From Ligilactobacillus sp. WC1T17 (lineage in GTDB: Bacteria > Bacillota > Bacilli > Lactobacillales > Lactobacillaceae), in the NCBI GenBank assembly GCA_900110005.1, contig FOCC01000004.1:62001-126000 (forward strand): DNA of 64,000 nucleotides, in the 5' to 3' direction. The position numbers and the translations under genes are program-made. Below the pieces are notes generated by a model. The model was not told the origin of the DNA and made no database searches. It saw nothing but the letters and a program-made list of their open reading frames with translations. Of this stretch, positions 49,064 through 59,151 are shown in pieces. Within the stretch, counting starts at the first letter, position 1. Each line of letters opens with the position of its first letter.

Positions 49064-51730
49064 ATGACAAAAGAAATTGAAATGTCGACCAAGTACGATC
49101 CAAGTCAAGTTGAACCTGGACGTTACGAACAATGGGTTGAAGCAGGCTTCTTCAAGCCAAGTGGTGATCCAAAAGCTAAACCATATTCAATTGTTATTCC
49201 ACCGCCAAATGTTACCGGCAAGTTGCACTTGGGACATGCTTGGGATACAACGCTGCAAGATATGTTAATCCGCCAAAAACGGATGCAAGGCTTTGATACT
49301 TTATGGCTTCCAGGGATGGACCATGCTGGGATTGCTACCCAAGCCAAGGTTGAAGCTCGTTTAGCCGAAGAAGGCATTTCCCGCTATGATTTAGGCCGTG
49401 AAAAATTTGTGGCTAAGGTTTGGGAATGGAAAGATGAATATGCTTCAATTATTAAGCAGCAATGGGCTAAGCTAGGTTTATCACTGGACTATAGTCGTGA
49501 ACGTTTTACTTTGGATGAAGGCTTATCTAAAGCCGTGCGCAAAGTTTTTGTGACCCTTTATAAAAAAGGCTTAATTTATCGTGGCGAATATATTATTAAC
49601 TGGGATCCTAAAGCTCGTACAGCCTTATCCGATATTGAAGTTATTCATAAAGATGATAAGGGTGCCTTTTACCATGTTAAATATCCTTTTGTCGATGAAA
49701 GCCAAACCTTTAACGGCAAACATTATATTGAAATTGCTACCACCCGTCCTGAAACGATGATGGGGGATGTGGCTGTTGCTGTTAACCCTAAAGATGAACG
49801 GTATAAAGCTTTGGTCGGTAAGGAAGTTGTTTTGCCTTTGCAAGGCCGGCATATTCCAATTATTGCCGATCAATACGTTGATCCCGAATTTGGGACAGGG
49901 ATGGTTAAGATTACGCCAGCCCATGACCCTAATGACTTTGAAGTCGGCAACCGTCATAACCTTGAACGCATCAACACGATGAATGAAGATGCTACGATGA
50001 ATGAAAAAGCGGGTAAATATTGCGGTATGGACCGTTTTGAAGCTCGTGAAGCAATTGTTAAAGACCTGCAAGATCAAGGTTACATGTTAAATATTGAACC
50101 TATTGTACACTCTGTCGGCCACTCTGAACGGACAGGAGTTCAAGTAGAAGCACGGTTATCAACGCAATGGTTTGTCAAGATGAAGCCATTAGCTCAAGCA
50201 GCTTTGAAGAATCAACAAACTGATGATGCTGTTTCCTTTGTGCCAGAACGTTTTGAAAAGACCTTTACCCAATGGATGGAAAATATTCATGACTGGGTTA
50301 TTTCACGGCAATTATGGTGGGGCCACCAAATTCCTGCCTGGTATCATAAGCAAACTGGTGAAATATATGTGGGCGAAACAGCTCCAGCTGACATTGAAAA
50401 TTGGGAACAAGAAACTGATGTCTTGGATACTTGGTTTTCAAGTGCTTTGTGGCCATTTTCAACAATGGGCTGGCCAGATACAGATTCAAAAGATTATCAG
50501 CGCTACTTTCCAACCAACACCTTGGTTACAGGATACGATATTATCTTCTTCTGGGTTTCCCGCATGATCTTCCAAAGTCTTGAATTTACCGGCAAACGTC
50601 CTTTCAAGCATGTTTTATTGCACGGTTTAATTCGTGATGAACAAGGACGTAAGATGAGTAAATCCTTGGGTAACGGGATTGATCCAATGGATGTCATCGA
50701 TAAATACGGGGCTGATGCTTTGCGTTGGTTCTTATCTACAGGCTCAACACCTGGTCAAGATGTGCGTTTCTCATATACGAAGATGGATGCTGCTTGGAAC
50801 TTTATCAACAAGATTTGGAATGCCAGCCGTTTTGTCATTATGAACCTTGATGATGATACTAAGGCTCAGTTGCCAGATCAAAGTGAATGGCAATTAGCCG
50901 ACAAGTGGATTTTGAGCCGGTTGAATAATACAGTTAAAGAAGTAACCCGCTTATTTGATGGCTTTGAATTCGGTGAAGCAGGGCGTGCTCTTTACAACTT
51001 TATTTGGAACGATTTTTGTGATTGGTACATCGAAATGGCTAAGGAAAATTTGAGCGGCGATGATCAACAATTGAAGCATAACACTCAAAATATTTTGTGC
51101 TATGTTCTAGATCAGACTTTACGCTTAATGCACCCGATTATGCCATTTGTGACCGAAAAGATTTGGCTGACGATGCCGCATGAAGGCCAATCATTAGTAA
51201 CAGCTAAGTATCCAGTAAAAAATCCTGCTTTTGATAATGCGGATGCTGAAAAGCAAATGGAAAAATTGATTGATTTAATCAAAGCGGTTAGAAATAAGCG
51301 GTCCGAAGTTAATGCGCCAATGTCAAGCGCCATTGATTTATTGATTAAGACCAAAGATGACGATACTAAGGCTGTGTTTGAAAATAACATCGATTATATC
51401 AACCGCTTCTGCCACCCTAAGAAGTTAATGGTATCACCTGAGGTCAAAGCACCATCCTTAGCGATGACGGCTGTGATTACAGGGGCGGAAGTTTATATTC
51501 CTTTAGGTGATTTGGTAGATTTAAATGATGAAGTTGCCCGTTTGGAAAAGGAAGCCAAGAAGTTAGTCAGCGAAGTTACGCGCGCTGAAAAGAAGCTTTC
51601 TAACGAACGTTTTGTAGCTAATGCTCCCCAAGATGTTGTTGATGGAGAAAAGGCTAAATTGGTTGATTACCAAGCTAAATTGGCATCAACTAATGAACGT
51701 TTAGCTGAACTCAAAAATGAATTAAACTAA
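49064..51730 (+). CDS. valS: Valyl-tRNA synthetase
   Basis: 888 residues. Class I motifs: HIGH-type [12 protein letters not shown] at 47-58 and KMSKS in [11 protein letters not shown]. The CP1 editing domain contains [10 protein letters not shown] and DPNDFEVG. The anticodon-binding domain is followed by the ValRS-specific C-terminal coiled coil ([20 protein letters not shown] in pieces). Start follows AAAGGATTTTTGAC. Controlled by the T-box upstream. Confidence 0.97.
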   Translation: MTKEIEMSTKYDPSQVEPGRYEQWVEAGFFKPSGDPKAKPYSIVIPPPNVTGKLHLGHAWDTTLQDMLIRQKRMQGFDTLWLPGMDHAGIATQAKVEARLAEEGISRYDLGREKFVAKVWEWKDEYASIIKQQWAKLGLSLDYSRERFTLDEGLSKAVRKVFVTLYKKGLIYRGEYIINWDPKARTALSDIEVIHKDDKGAFYHVKYPFVDESQTFNGKHYIEIATTRPETMMGDVAVAVNPKDERYKALVGKEVVLPLQGRHIPIIADQYVDPEFGTGMVKITPAHDPNDFEVGNRHNLERINTMNEDATMNEKAGKYCGMDRFEAREAIVKDLQDQGYMLNIEPIVHSVGHSERTGVQVEARLSTQWFVKMKPLAQAALKNQQTDDAVSFVPERFEKTFTQWMENIHDWVISRQLWWGHQIPAWYHKQTGEIYVGETAPADIENWEQETDVLDTWFSSALWPFSTMGWPDTDSKDYQRYFPTNTLVTGYDIIFFWVSRMIFQSLEFTGKRPFKHVLLHGLIRDEQGRKMSKSLGNGIDPMDVIDKYGADALRWFLSTGSTPGQDVRFSYTKMDAAWNFINKIWNASRFVIMNLDDDTKAQLPDQSEWQLADKWILSRLNNTVKEVTRLFDGFEFGEAGRALYNFIWNDFCDWYIEMAKENLSGDDQQLKHNTQNILCYVLDQTLRLMHPIMPFVTEKIWLTMPHEGQSLVTAKYPVKNPAFDNADAEKQMEKLIDLIKAVRNKRSEVNAPMSSAIDLLIKTKDDDTKAVFENNIDYINRFCHPKKLMVSPEVKAPSLAMTAVITGAEVYIPLGDLVDLNDEVARLEKEAKKLVSEVTRAEKKLSNERFVANAPQDVVDGEKAKLVDYQAKLASTNERLAELKNELN

Positions 51731-51736
51731 GCTTTA

Positions 51737-51767
51737 AGCACTGGAGGTAAAATGCCAGTGCTTTTTT
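51737..51767 (+). terminator. Terminator after valS
   Basis: AAGCACTGG and CCAGTGCTT pair around AGGTAAAATG, then T run. Confidence 0.92.
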
Positions 51768-51768
51768 A

Positions 51769-51777
51769 TGTTATAAT
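51769..51777 (+). promoter_or_regulatory. Extended -10 promoter of folC
   Basis: TGTTATAAT directly after the valS terminator; the -35 region coincides with the terminator loop and arm. Confidence 0.65.
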
Positions 51778-51804
51778 TTTCAAAACAAGGTAAAGAAGGA
51801 TTAT

Positions 51805-53112
51805 ATGAATAAGCAGTATGAAGAGGCTGTCGCTTTTATTCACAGCAGACGCAAATTTACTAAAGATCCTAGTCTAAATAAAATGCGGACCATGATGGAT
51901 TTGTTAGGCAATCCTGAAAAAAAGCTGAAAATGGTTCACATTACAGGTACTAATGGCAAAGGGTCGGTTACCGCTGATTTAAGGGACTTGCTTAGGGCCT
52001 GCCATTTTACCGTTGGAACCTTTACATCGCCTTTTATCGAGCGTTTCAATGAACGAATTGCCATTAATGGGCAAATGATTAGCGACCAGGAACTAGTCCA
52101 ATTAGTTCAGCAAATAAAACCGGTTGTATTGGAACTTGATCAAAAATTAGGGCCAAAAGAAGGACCCAAGGAATTTGAAGTTTTAACCGCGATGATGCTG
52201 GTATATTTTGCTAAAAAGAAGGTTGACTATGTTTTGGTTGAAGTTGGCATTGGCGGGACCTTTGATTCCACCAATATTATTGATCCGCTATTATCGGTGA
52301 TTACCACAGTGGCTATGGACCATGCGAAAATTTTAGGACCGACGCTGACTGATGTGGCCCAAAATAAGGCCGGTATTATCAAAGATTGGCGGCCTGTCGT
52401 TTTGGGAAGACTTCCTAAAGAAGCTTTAACAGTTATTTTGGCTAAAGCCCAAAAGACACAAAGCCGGGTTTATACATTTGGACAGGATTATCAAGCTCGT
52501 TTTAGCCAAAGTCAAGCAGATGGTGAAATTTTCAGCTACCGCTTTGAAAATAAGCATTTGGGTGAGTTCAAGACGGGGTTAAAAGGTATTTTTCAAGTTG
52601 ATAATGCAGCTTGTGCTTTAACAGCCCTCTTGGTTTTAGGGCGCCTAGAGCATTTTGAAATTGACCTTGAGTTATGCCGTCAAGGGTTAGCTAAGACTTT
52701 TTGGCCAGCTCGATTTGAAAAATTAGCTGAAAAGCCGCTATTAGTGGTCGATGGCGCGCATAATCCTGCGGCAGTAGCTGTTTTAAAAGAAACGCTGAAC
52801 ATAGATTATGCAAAGCAAAAAATTGTTGTTATTTTAGGAATTTTAGCTGACAAGGATGCTGCTAAAATGGTGGAAATTTTACTAACAATCCCTAATGTAA
52901 CCCTTATTTTGACGACTTTTAACGGTCCACGTCAAGTTATATCTCCGGGTAAATTACATGCCCGCTATAGCCAAACCTTGTTTTATGACGATTGGCATGA
53001 TGCTTTAAAAGTGGCGCAAAAAAAGCAGCCGGAGCTGATTTTAATGGCAGGTTCGCTATATTTTATTTCTGAAGTTAGATCTGAAATTTTAGGAGCAGAA
53101 GATGAAAACTGA
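51805..53112 (+). CDS. folC: Folylpolyglutamate synthase / dihydrofolate synthase
   Basis: 435 residues of the Mur-ligase fold: P-loop HITGTNGKGSVTADL at about 48-62, TFTSPFIERFNERI, VLVEVGIGGTFDSTNI and VVDGAHNPAAVAVL. Adds glutamates to folates. Only FolC of the folate pathway is seen here, so retention of imported folate may be its main use. Downstream HAD gene overlaps by 11 bases. Start behind AAGAAGGATTAT. Confidence 0.94.
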   Translation: MNKQYEEAVAFIHSRRKFTKDPSLNKMRTMMDLLGNPEKKLKMVHITGTNGKGSVTADLRDLLRACHFTVGTFTSPFIERFNERIAINGQMISDQELVQLVQQIKPVVLELDQKLGPKEGPKEFEVLTAMMLVYFAKKKVDYVLVEVGIGGTFDSTNIIDPLLSVITTVAMDHAKILGPTLTDVAQNKAGIIKDWRPVVLGRLPKEALTVILAKAQKTQSRVYTFGQDYQARFSQSQADGEIFSYRFENKHLGEFKTGLKGIFQVDNAACALTALLVLGRLEHFEIDLELCRQGLAKTFWPARFEKLAEKPLLVVDGAHNPAAVAVLKETLNIDYAKQKIVVILGILADKDAAKMVEILLTIPNVTLILTTFNGPRQVISPGKLHARYSQTLFYDDWHDALKVAQKKQPELILMAGSLYFISEVRSEILGAEDEN

Positions 53113-53767
53113 ATTAGTTATTTTTGATATGGATGGCGTTATTATTGATTCTGAAAAAATGTATTTTGAATCAAGCCGTTTGGCAGCAGAAGAATTGGGA
53201 ATGCAGGGATTTACGCAAGAGTACTATCGGCAATTCATCGGCGCCGGTACGGAAAATATGCTTAAAATTATGACACATCATTATGGTGATGCAGCCCTAA
53301 TCGAACGTTTCAATGATTTGAGTGTTAAAAAAATCAAACCGATTGTTGAAGCCGGCAAGTTGGCTTTAAAGCCTGGCGTTAAGGAATTGTTGGCTTATTT
53401 AAAGAAAAATGGCATTCAATTTGTGCTGGCTTCCAGCAATAATAAAGCTGATATTTTATATTATTTAGCCAAACTGGGCGTGCTTGACCAATTTGAATTG
53501 ATTATTTCAGCCGATGATGTGAACCAAGCTAAACCAGCCCCGGATATTTTTAACCAAGCCTTTGCTAAAGCAAAAACACAAGATAAACACAAAGCTGTTG
53601 TCATTGAAGATTCGCATAATGGTATTTTAGCAGCTAACCGGGCTGAAATCCCGGTTATCATGGTGCCTGATCAGCTTAAGCCAGGGGCTTTTGAAAAGGA
53701 GCATACAACAGCTATTTTAGATAGTTTGCTTGACGTTAAAGAATATTTGGCTAATTTAAATAGTTAG
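53102..53767 (+). CDS. HAD-superfamily phosphatase (beta-phosphoglucomutase-like)
   Basis: 221 residues. Motif I VIFDMDGVIIDSE with the nucleophile Asp, motif II VLASSNNKADILYYL, motif III Lys in NQAKPAPDIF and motif IV VIEDSHNG; helical cap between I and II as in beta-PGM and GPH. Likely a small-molecule phosphatase or mutase; substrate unknown. Overlaps folC by 11 bases and is probably coupled to it. Confidence 0.9.
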   Translation: MKTELVIFDMDGVIIDSEKMYFESSRLAAEELGMQGFTQEYYRQFIGAGTENMLKIMTHHYGDAALIERFNDLSVKKIKPIVEAGKLALKPGVKELLAYLKKNGIQFVLASSNNKADILYYLAKLGVLDQFELIISADDVNQAKPAPDIFNQAFAKAKTQDKHKAVVIEDSHNGILAANRAEIPVIMVPDQLKPGAFEKEHTTAILDSLLDVKEYLANLNS

Positions 53768-53805
53768 GCGAAATAATTGCGTCTTTATAATTCAGAGGTG
53801 ATTAT

Positions 53806-54477
53806 ATGACGCAAGTAAAAAAAGTAACGTCAGCTGCAATTGAGCGGCAGTTGGAGCAAGCAGGCATTGAGACTTTATCTGATTTTGAGATTTTATTTTA
53901 CATTTTAAATCAGCATCTGAAAGTTAGTGAAAGCCGGCAATTTTGTCAGAAATTCTTTCATAATTTTTCCAGTTTAAGTCAGCTTAATGAATTTTCAAAG
54001 CAGGATTTAGCCCAATTAGGGGATAAAAAAGCGAGCAATTTGCTGCAAATCTGCCTAGCTTTCGGAAAAAAGAGTCGGCAAACGACTTTTCTGAAGCCGG
54101 GTAAAGTCTGCTCTAGTTTAGAAATTGGCGCATATATGAGTGATAAGTATGGCGGATATAAGCAAGAAGTACTAGTAGGGGTCTTTTTAGATACTAAAAA
54201 TCAGCTGATTGCACAAAAAGAGTTGTTTTTAGGAACACTGAATTCCGCGACGGTTCATCCACGAGAAGTTTTTAAATTTGCCGTTAAGTTCAGCAGTTCG
54301 AAAGTAATGATTGTCCACAATCATCCCAGCGGAGATGTAACTCCTTCGAAAAATGATCTTAATTTGACTAAAAGACTAGCTAAATGTGGTGAAATTTTAG
54401 GAATTCCCCTGCTTGACCACATAATTGTCAGCTCACAAGGATATTTGAGTTTTCGCGAAGAACGTTTAATAAAATAA
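53806..54477 (+). CDS. radC: RadC-family (JAB/MPN-like) protein
   Basis: 223 residues: an N-terminal helix-hairpin-helix-like part (ETLSDFEILFYIL, LAQLGDKKASNLLQI) and the C-terminal JAMM domain with its metal motif VHNHPSGDVTPSKND (HxH and Asp) preceded by SATVHPREVFKFA. Despite the name, a role in repair is not established; function unknown. Located before mreB as in most Gram-positives. Start behind GAGGTGATTAT. Confidence 0.93.
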   Translation: MTQVKKVTSAAIERQLEQAGIETLSDFEILFYILNQHLKVSESRQFCQKFFHNFSSLSQLNEFSKQDLAQLGDKKASNLLQICLAFGKKSRQTTFLKPGKVCSSLEIGAYMSDKYGGYKQEVLVGVFLDTKNQLIAQKELFLGTLNSATVHPREVFKFAVKFSSSKVMIVHNHPSGDVTPSKNDLNLTKRLAKCGEILGIPLLDHIIVSSQGYLSFREERLIK

Positions 54478-54490
54478 GAGAGGTAAAAAA

Positions 54491-54700
54491 ATGTTACAAG
54501 GAACAGTACGCAGTTTTGATAAGCAAAAAGGATATGGGTTTATTACGCCGGATGGCAGTAAAGAAGACTTGTTTGTCCATTATTCAGCCTTGATTGAACC
54601 GGGTTTCAAGACTTTGGAAGCTGGACAAAGAGTTGAATTTTGCGAAGTTGAGGGTAAAAAAGGTTTTCAAGCTGCCATGGTTAAAACGCTTAATGCTTAA
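54491..54700 (+). CDS. Cold-shock family protein
   Basis: 69-residue OB fold with RNP1 KGYGFITPD and a slightly unusual RNP2 DLFVHYSAL (VFVHFSAI in most). QGTVRSFD replaces the usual NGTVKWF at the N-terminus, so one aromatic nucleic-acid contact (Trp) is missing. Single-stranded RNA/DNA chaperone. Lies 13 bases after radC with GAGAGGTAAAAAA upstream and may be cotranscribed. Confidence 0.9.
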   Translation: MLQGTVRSFDKQKGYGFITPDGSKEDLFVHYSALIEPGFKTLEAGQRVEFCEVEGKKGFQAAMVKTLNA

Positions 54701-54778
54701 TTTTTTTTTAAAGATAATCAATAATCATGCTTTCATGTTAAATTTAACCATTCAGTAATTTAATTAGGTGAAAATGTA

Positions 54779-54787
54779 TGCTATAAT
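54779..54787 (+). promoter_or_regulatory. Extended -10 promoter of mreBCD
   Basis: TGCTATAAT with a weak -35 (TTTAAT, 17 bases upstream). About 105 bases of leader precede the GTG start. Confidence 0.7.
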
Positions 54788-54893
54788 TAATCGGTGAATT
54801 TATTTTGAAAATATTTTGGAAAGTATTTTCAAAATTACTACTAAAGTTAGAAATATGCTCAGAGTTTGAGAAACATGAAGGGATGAAACAGAA

Positions 54894-55898
54894 GTGTTCG
54901 GAATCGGAACAAAAAATATTGGTATCGATTTAGGTACAGCAAATACAATCGTTTACGCTGAAGGTAAAGGCATCGTCTTACGTGAACCATCAGTAGTCGC
55001 AAAAAATACTAAAACAGGTGAAATTGTTTCCGTTGGTTCAGAAGCACGTGCAATGATTGGTAGAACACCAGCCAGCATCGTAGCTATCCGTCCAATGAAA
55101 GATGGTGTTATCGCTGATTATGATACAACTGTAGCCATGATGAAATATTACATTGAAAAAGCTTTAGGTCGTCGTGGTTCTAAGCCATATGTTATGGTTT
55201 GTGTGCCTAGTGGTGTTACGGAAGTGGAAAAGCGTGCCGTGATTGATGCGACTCGTATTGCCGGTGCACGTGATGCTTACGTTATTGAAGAACCATTTGC
55301 AGCTGCTATTGGTGCTGGGCTTCCTGTTATGGATCCAACCGGCAGCATGGTTGTTGATATCGGTGGCGGTACAACTGATGTTGCAACTATTTCCTTAGGC
55401 GGGATTGTTTCCAGCCGTTCAATCCGGATGGCAGGCGACAAGATTGATGATTCAATTATCTACTATGTTCGCAAGAACTATAACTTGTTGATTGGTGAAC
55501 GTACAGCTGAACAACTTAAGATTGATATTGCTTCTGCTTCAGTTGAAAGAGCACGTGAATTAGAAGCTCAAACAATTCGCGGTCGTGATTTGGTAACTGG
55601 TTTGCCTAAGACAATTGAAATTAAGGCTGAAGATGTTGCCGAAGCTATTCAAGAAGTTGTTGAAGAAATCATCACAGCTATTAAGGAAACCTTGGAAGAA
55701 ACATCTCCTGAAATTGCAGCTGATGTTATTGACCATGGAATTGTTTTGACTGGTGGCGGTGCTTTGTTACGCCACTTACCAGAAGTTATTTCTGAAGCAA
55801 CGAAAGTTCCTGTATTTGTAGCACAAGATCCGCTTGATTGTGTAGCTGTCGGTACTGGCGAATCACTCAAGAGTATTGATGTTATGAAGAAGAAATAG
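54894..55898 (+). CDS. mreB: Rod shape-determining actin homologue MreB
   Basis: 334 residues from GTG 54894, 10 bases after GAAGGGA. ATPase-fold motifs: [20 protein letters not shown] (quoted limit), [19 protein letters not shown] and [10 protein letters not shown]. Filament that moves with the elongasome and guides PBP2/RodA. Begins the mreBCD-minCD cluster; a weak terminator-like hairpin follows before mreC. Confidence 0.96.
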   Translation: MFGIGTKNIGIDLGTANTIVYAEGKGIVLREPSVVAKNTKTGEIVSVGSEARAMIGRTPASIVAIRPMKDGVIADYDTTVAMMKYYIEKALGRRGSKPYVMVCVPSGVTEVEKRAVIDATRIAGARDAYVIEEPFAAAIGAGLPVMDPTGSMVVDIGGGTTDVATISLGGIVSSRSIRMAGDKIDDSIIYYVRKNYNLLIGERTAEQLKIDIASASVERARELEAQTIRGRDLVTGLPKTIEIKAEDVAEAIQEVVEEIITAIKETLEETSPEIAADVIDHGIVLTGGGALLRHLPEVISEATKVPVFVAQDPLDCVAVGTGESLKSIDVMKKK

Positions 55899-55925
55899 AC
55901 TTAGCGGTTAAGTCAGTTCAATTTA

Positions 55926-55960
55926 GGAGGTTGGGTTAATCGTCCAACCTCTTAATTTTT
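55926..55960 (+). terminator. Attenuator-like hairpin between mreB and mreC
   Basis: GAGGTTGG and CCAACCTC pair around GTTAATCGT, followed by TTAATTTTT. The interrupted T run suggests partial termination that lowers mreCD-minCD relative to mreB. Confidence 0.65.
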
Positions 55961-55973
55961 ATGGGGTGAAATA

Positions 55974-56825
55974 ATGCAAAAGTTCTTTTTCAATAAAAAA
56001 CTCGTTGTGACCTTAATCGGCTTGATTGTGGCCTTTTTACTTGTGGCTTTTTCAATTAATGTGCGCAATAACCGGTCGATGCCGCCCGTTATTCAACAAA
56101 TTGGCAACGAAGCCTCTGGTTTAGTCAACGCAATTGTTAGCTATCCTGCTACGGGAATTGCTAAAGCCGGCAGTGCAGTCGGTGATTTATTGAATACTTA
56201 TCAAGAAAATCAAAAATTAAAAAAGCAAGTTGATAGTTTGGCAGCTCAAAAAGTTGAAAATCAAACCTTGCGCCAGGAAAATAAGCAGTTAAAGCAACAA
56301 GTTAAATTAAATAAGTCTTTGACTGACTATGATAAAATCAGTGCCTATGTTTTATCACGTACACCATCGGCTTGGCAAAACCAAGTGATTATTTCAAAAG
56401 GCAGAACAGCTGGTGTAGTTAAAAATGCTGCTGTGATGTCAAAAGAAGGTTTAGTTGGTCGAGTAGTAGAAGTTAACCAAACCAACAGTAAAGTTGAATT
56501 GGTAACGACTAAAAATGACAGTGCCAACCGCTTTTCAGTGCAATTAATCAATACGAAAAATGAGATCGTCAATGGTTTAATTACCGGTTATAACACGGAA
56601 AAAAATCAATTGATTATGGGGCAGGTTACGTCCAAAGTCAAGATCAAAAAAGGTACTAAGGTTATTACCTCAGGAATGGGCGGCAATACGCCCAAAGGCC
56701 TTTTTGTTGGGACAGTCGTGCGGGTCGCTGATGATGATTACGGCCTGCCATCAAAAATTTATATCAAACCAGCAGCCGATATGACGAATTTAAATGTCGT
56801 TACTGTGGCTAAAAGGACAGATTAG
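55974..56825 (+). CDS. mreC: Rod shape-determining protein MreC
   Basis: 283 residues: N-terminal cytoplasmic stub, one membrane helix (LVVTLIGLIVAFLLVAFSI), a coiled coil (about 75-110) and the extracytoplasmic double beta barrel with ISKGRTAGVVKNAAVMSKEG and GLVGRVVEV. It bridges MreB filaments and penicillin-binding proteins. Start behind ATGGGGTGAAATA. 11 bases to mreD. Confidence 0.95.
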   Translation: MQKFFFNKKLVVTLIGLIVAFLLVAFSINVRNNRSMPPVIQQIGNEASGLVNAIVSYPATGIAKAGSAVGDLLNTYQENQKLKKQVDSLAAQKVENQTLRQENKQLKQQVKLNKSLTDYDKISAYVLSRTPSAWQNQVIISKGRTAGVVKNAAVMSKEGLVGRVVEVNQTNSKVELVTTKNDSANRFSVQLINTKNEIVNGLITGYNTEKNQLIMGQVTSKVKIKKGTKVITSGMGGNTPKGLFVGTVVRVADDDYGLPSKIYIKPAADMTNLNVVTVAKRTD

Positions 56826-56836
56826 GGGGCAGACGT

Positions 56837-57349
56837 ATGGCAGAATCACGCATGAAGTTTGTTTTTCCCATCGGACTTTTATTAGCTTTTGTTTTAGATG
56901 GAGTTTGTTCGAAAATTTTTGCGGGTTATTTTTTTACCAGCAGTATTGCAGTTGAATCGCGCCTTCTTTTATTGTGGTTTGTATTAGCCATTTTCTTAAC
57001 TGATGATACAATTGAACATATCTATATATGGGCTTTTTGTGCAGGAATTTTTTATGATATGTACTATACCAGTTTTTTAGGTTTAATGGCGCTTTTGCTG
57101 CCATTTTTGGTCTATTTAAATCGGGCGGTTTTTCCTTTTTTTAAATCTTCGTTTATTGTGGTACTATTAATATATCTAATTGATGTTACGCTATTGACAA
57201 CGCTTAACTATTGGGCCATGACTTTGATTGGACAAGCGGGCGTTTCTTTGGCCAGCTATGTGACGCAGGTTTTATGGCCAACTTTAATTTATAATCTTGC
57301 CTTGCTGGTGGTGCTTTTTGTACCGCTGCGGCGTATTTTTGTCGAATAA
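56837..57349 (+). CDS. mreD: Rod shape-determining protein MreD
   Basis: 170 residues with five to six membrane helices and few conserved motifs, as usual for MreD (GIFYDMYYTSFLGLMALLLP is the recognisable stretch). Assigned from topology, size and position directly after mreC. Integral partner of MreC/RodA. Start behind TTAGGGGGCAGACGT. Confidence 0.9.
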   Translation: MAESRMKFVFPIGLLLAFVLDGVCSKIFAGYFFTSSIAVESRLLLLWFVLAIFLTDDTIEHIYIWAFCAGIFYDMYYTSFLGLMALLLPFLVYLNRAVFPFFKSSFIVVLLIYLIDVTLLTTLNYWAMTLIGQAGVSLASYVTQVLWPTLIYNLALLVVLFVPLRRIFVE

Positions 57350-57374
57350 GCGTAAAAAATAAGGGGTGTTATCG

Positions 57375-58043
57375 ATGCCGGCAGCTGTTTTAAAAGGAAA
57401 TCAAAATGGTTATGAAATCTTGTTAAAAGATGAATATGCTTTTGAAACCATTTTAACGGATTTGGTGGCTCTATTGGACCAGGTTCAAAATGAAACCTTA
57501 GCGAAGGGTGATAAATTAAGCTTTGCGCTTAATACCCAGAATCGTCTTTTAACCGAAGAGCAAATGACGACTTTAGCTGATATTTTTAAACAATACCGGC
57601 GTTTTTCAATCAAGACATTCAGTAGTAATGTTGTGTCAAAAAAACAATTCGGCACCTTCATTGAAGAACGCACGGTACACTTGTGCGGTGACATTATCCG
57701 CAATGGCCAGGTTAGAGAAATTGTGGGTGATGTTTTGTTTTGCGGAGCCATCCACAAAGGCGGTATTTTAAAAGCAACCGGCAGTATTTTTCTTTTAGGG
57801 ACAGCAGAGGGTATTGTCTATGCCGGGGCAAGCGGGGATGCTTTAACTGTGATTTGCGGAGATGTAGCAGCGGCCCAGCAGATAAGGATTGCCGACTTGG
57901 TCAGTGTTGTGTCCGAAGCTGATTATGGTATTGGACCTAAGCTGATATATGTTAATGATTTGCACGCACTTGAGGTAGGTGCGATAGCTGCTTTGAAGAA
58001 GATCCGCCCCAAAGTCTTTACACAAATTGGAGGTTTTATTTAA
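57375..58043 (+). CDS. minC: Septum site-determining protein MinC
   Basis: 222 residues from ATG 57375, 8 bases after AAGGGG (GTG 57366 lies in the Shine-Dalgarno). N-terminal FtsZ-inhibiting domain, then the C-terminal beta-helix: VGDVLFCGAIHKGGILKATG and SIFLLGTAEGIVYAG. Blocks Z-ring assembly away from midcell with MinD. Its stop overlaps the minD ATG. No minE is present, in line with DivIVA-based positioning in Firmicutes. Confidence 0.93.
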   Translation: MPAAVLKGNQNGYEILLKDEYAFETILTDLVALLDQVQNETLAKGDKLSFALNTQNRLLTEEQMTTLADIFKQYRRFSIKTFSSNVVSKKQFGTFIEERTVHLCGDIIRNGQVREIVGDVLFCGAIHKGGILKATGSIFLLGTAEGIVYAGASGDALTVICGDVAAAQQIRIADLVSVVSEADYGIGPKLIYVNDLHALEVGAIAALKKIRPKVFTQIGGFI

Positions 58044-58849
58044 TGGGAAAAGCAATCGTTATTACTTCCGGTAAGGGTGGCGTTGGTAAAACTACTACCA
58101 CCGCCAATTTAGGTTCCGCCTTAGCGTTGATGGGCAAAAAAGTCATTATGCTGGATTTGGATATCGGCTTGCGTAATTTGGATGTTGTTTTAGGGTTAGA
58201 CAACCGGATTATCTATGATATTGTCGATGTCGCTAAGGGCAGGTGCAAATTACACCAGGCTATCATCAAAGATAAACGTTTTGAAGATAACCTATTTTTA
58301 TTGCCGGCAGCGCAAAATACGGATAAGTCGGCTATTGAACCAGATGAAGTGAAGAAAATTGTGGCTGAATTAAAAGGTGATTATGATTATATCCTGTTAG
58401 ATTGCCCCGCTGGGATCGAGCAAGGTTTTGAAAATGCGGTTGCCGGCGCAGATGAAGCCATTGTTGTTTCAACACCGGAAATTTCAGCCGTAAGAGATGC
58501 TGACCGGGTCGTCGGCTTACTTGAACAAGCCAAATTGGATAATCCGCCGATGTTGGTAATTAACCGGATTAAAAAGCGGATGGTTAATGATGGTTCAATG
58601 ATGGACGTTGATGAAATTACCAGTCATTTGGCTATCAAATTAATCGGAATTGTTTTTGATGACGATCAAGTAATTGGAACGTCTAATAAAGGCGAACCGA
58701 TTGTGCTAAATGAAAAAAGCCCTGCTTCAATCGGCTACCGCAATATTGCCCGCCGCTTAGAAGGACAGACTGTACCTTTGATGACCATGAAAGAAGACAG
58801 CAATCAAGGCTTCTTTAGCAAATTATCGACATGGTTTAAGAAAAAATAA
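58043..58849 (+). CDS. minD: Septum site-determining ATPase MinD
   Basis: 268 residues. Deviant Walker A SGKGGVGKTT at 9-18, LDLDIGLRNLDVVLG, and a C-terminal amphipathic membrane-targeting helix (GFFSKLSTWFKKK). Recruits MinC to the membrane. Translationally coupled to minC (TAATG). No clear terminator follows; the T-box transporter promoter begins two bases after the stop. Confidence 0.96.
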   Translation: MGKAIVITSGKGGVGKTTTTANLGSALALMGKKVIMLDLDIGLRNLDVVLGLDNRIIYDIVDVAKGRCKLHQAIIKDKRFEDNLFLLPAAQNTDKSAIEPDEVKKIVAELKGDYDYILLDCPAGIEQGFENAVAGADEAIVVSTPEISAVRDADRVVGLLEQAKLDNPPMLVINRIKKRMVNDGSMMDVDEITSHLAIKLIGIVFDDDQVIGTSNKGEPIVLNEKSPASIGYRNIARRLEGQTVPLMTMKEDSNQGFFSKLSTWFKKK

Positions 58850-58850
58850 T

Positions 58851-58879
58851 TTGACAAGTTATGATAAAAGTAGTTTAAT
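58851..58879 (+). promoter_or_regulatory. Promoter of the T-box-controlled ABC transporter
   Basis: Consensus TTGACA, 17 bases, TTTAAT, directly after minD. Confidence 0.8.
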
Positions 58880-58885
58880 GAATTA

Positions 58886-59135
58886 CATTAACTTATATTT
58901 ATGAACGTTGAGCGGAAGAGTAGGATAGTTGAGTGCTTAGAGAACTTCTGGTAGCTGCAAAGAAGAGATGAGACTATTTGAACCACACCCGTGAGTTAGC
59001 ATATCTGCTCGGGACAACCCCGTTATCGTTGAGTTACTGACTCGCTGAGACTGTTTTTGCAAAAAAATAGTGAATATGAGGTGGAACCGCGTAAAAACGC
59101 CCTCTTAGACTTTAAGTCTAAGGGGGTTTTTATTT
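58886..59135 (+). promoter_or_regulatory. T-box leader of an amino-acid ABC transporter (possibly histidine)
   Basis: The T-box AGGTGGAACCGCG lies at 59079-59091, followed by the terminator ACGCCCTCTTAGAC/GTCTAAGGGGGT with T run (59094-59134). In Stem I, ATAGT pairs with ACTAT; the 3' loop after it reads TTGAACCACACC. CAC (His) at 58984-58986 is the preferred specifier, but CCA (Pro) and ACC (Thr) are in adjacent registers. The 302-base gap holds nothing else. Confidence 0.85.
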
Positions 59136-59151
59136 TGAAAGGAAAATGTAT

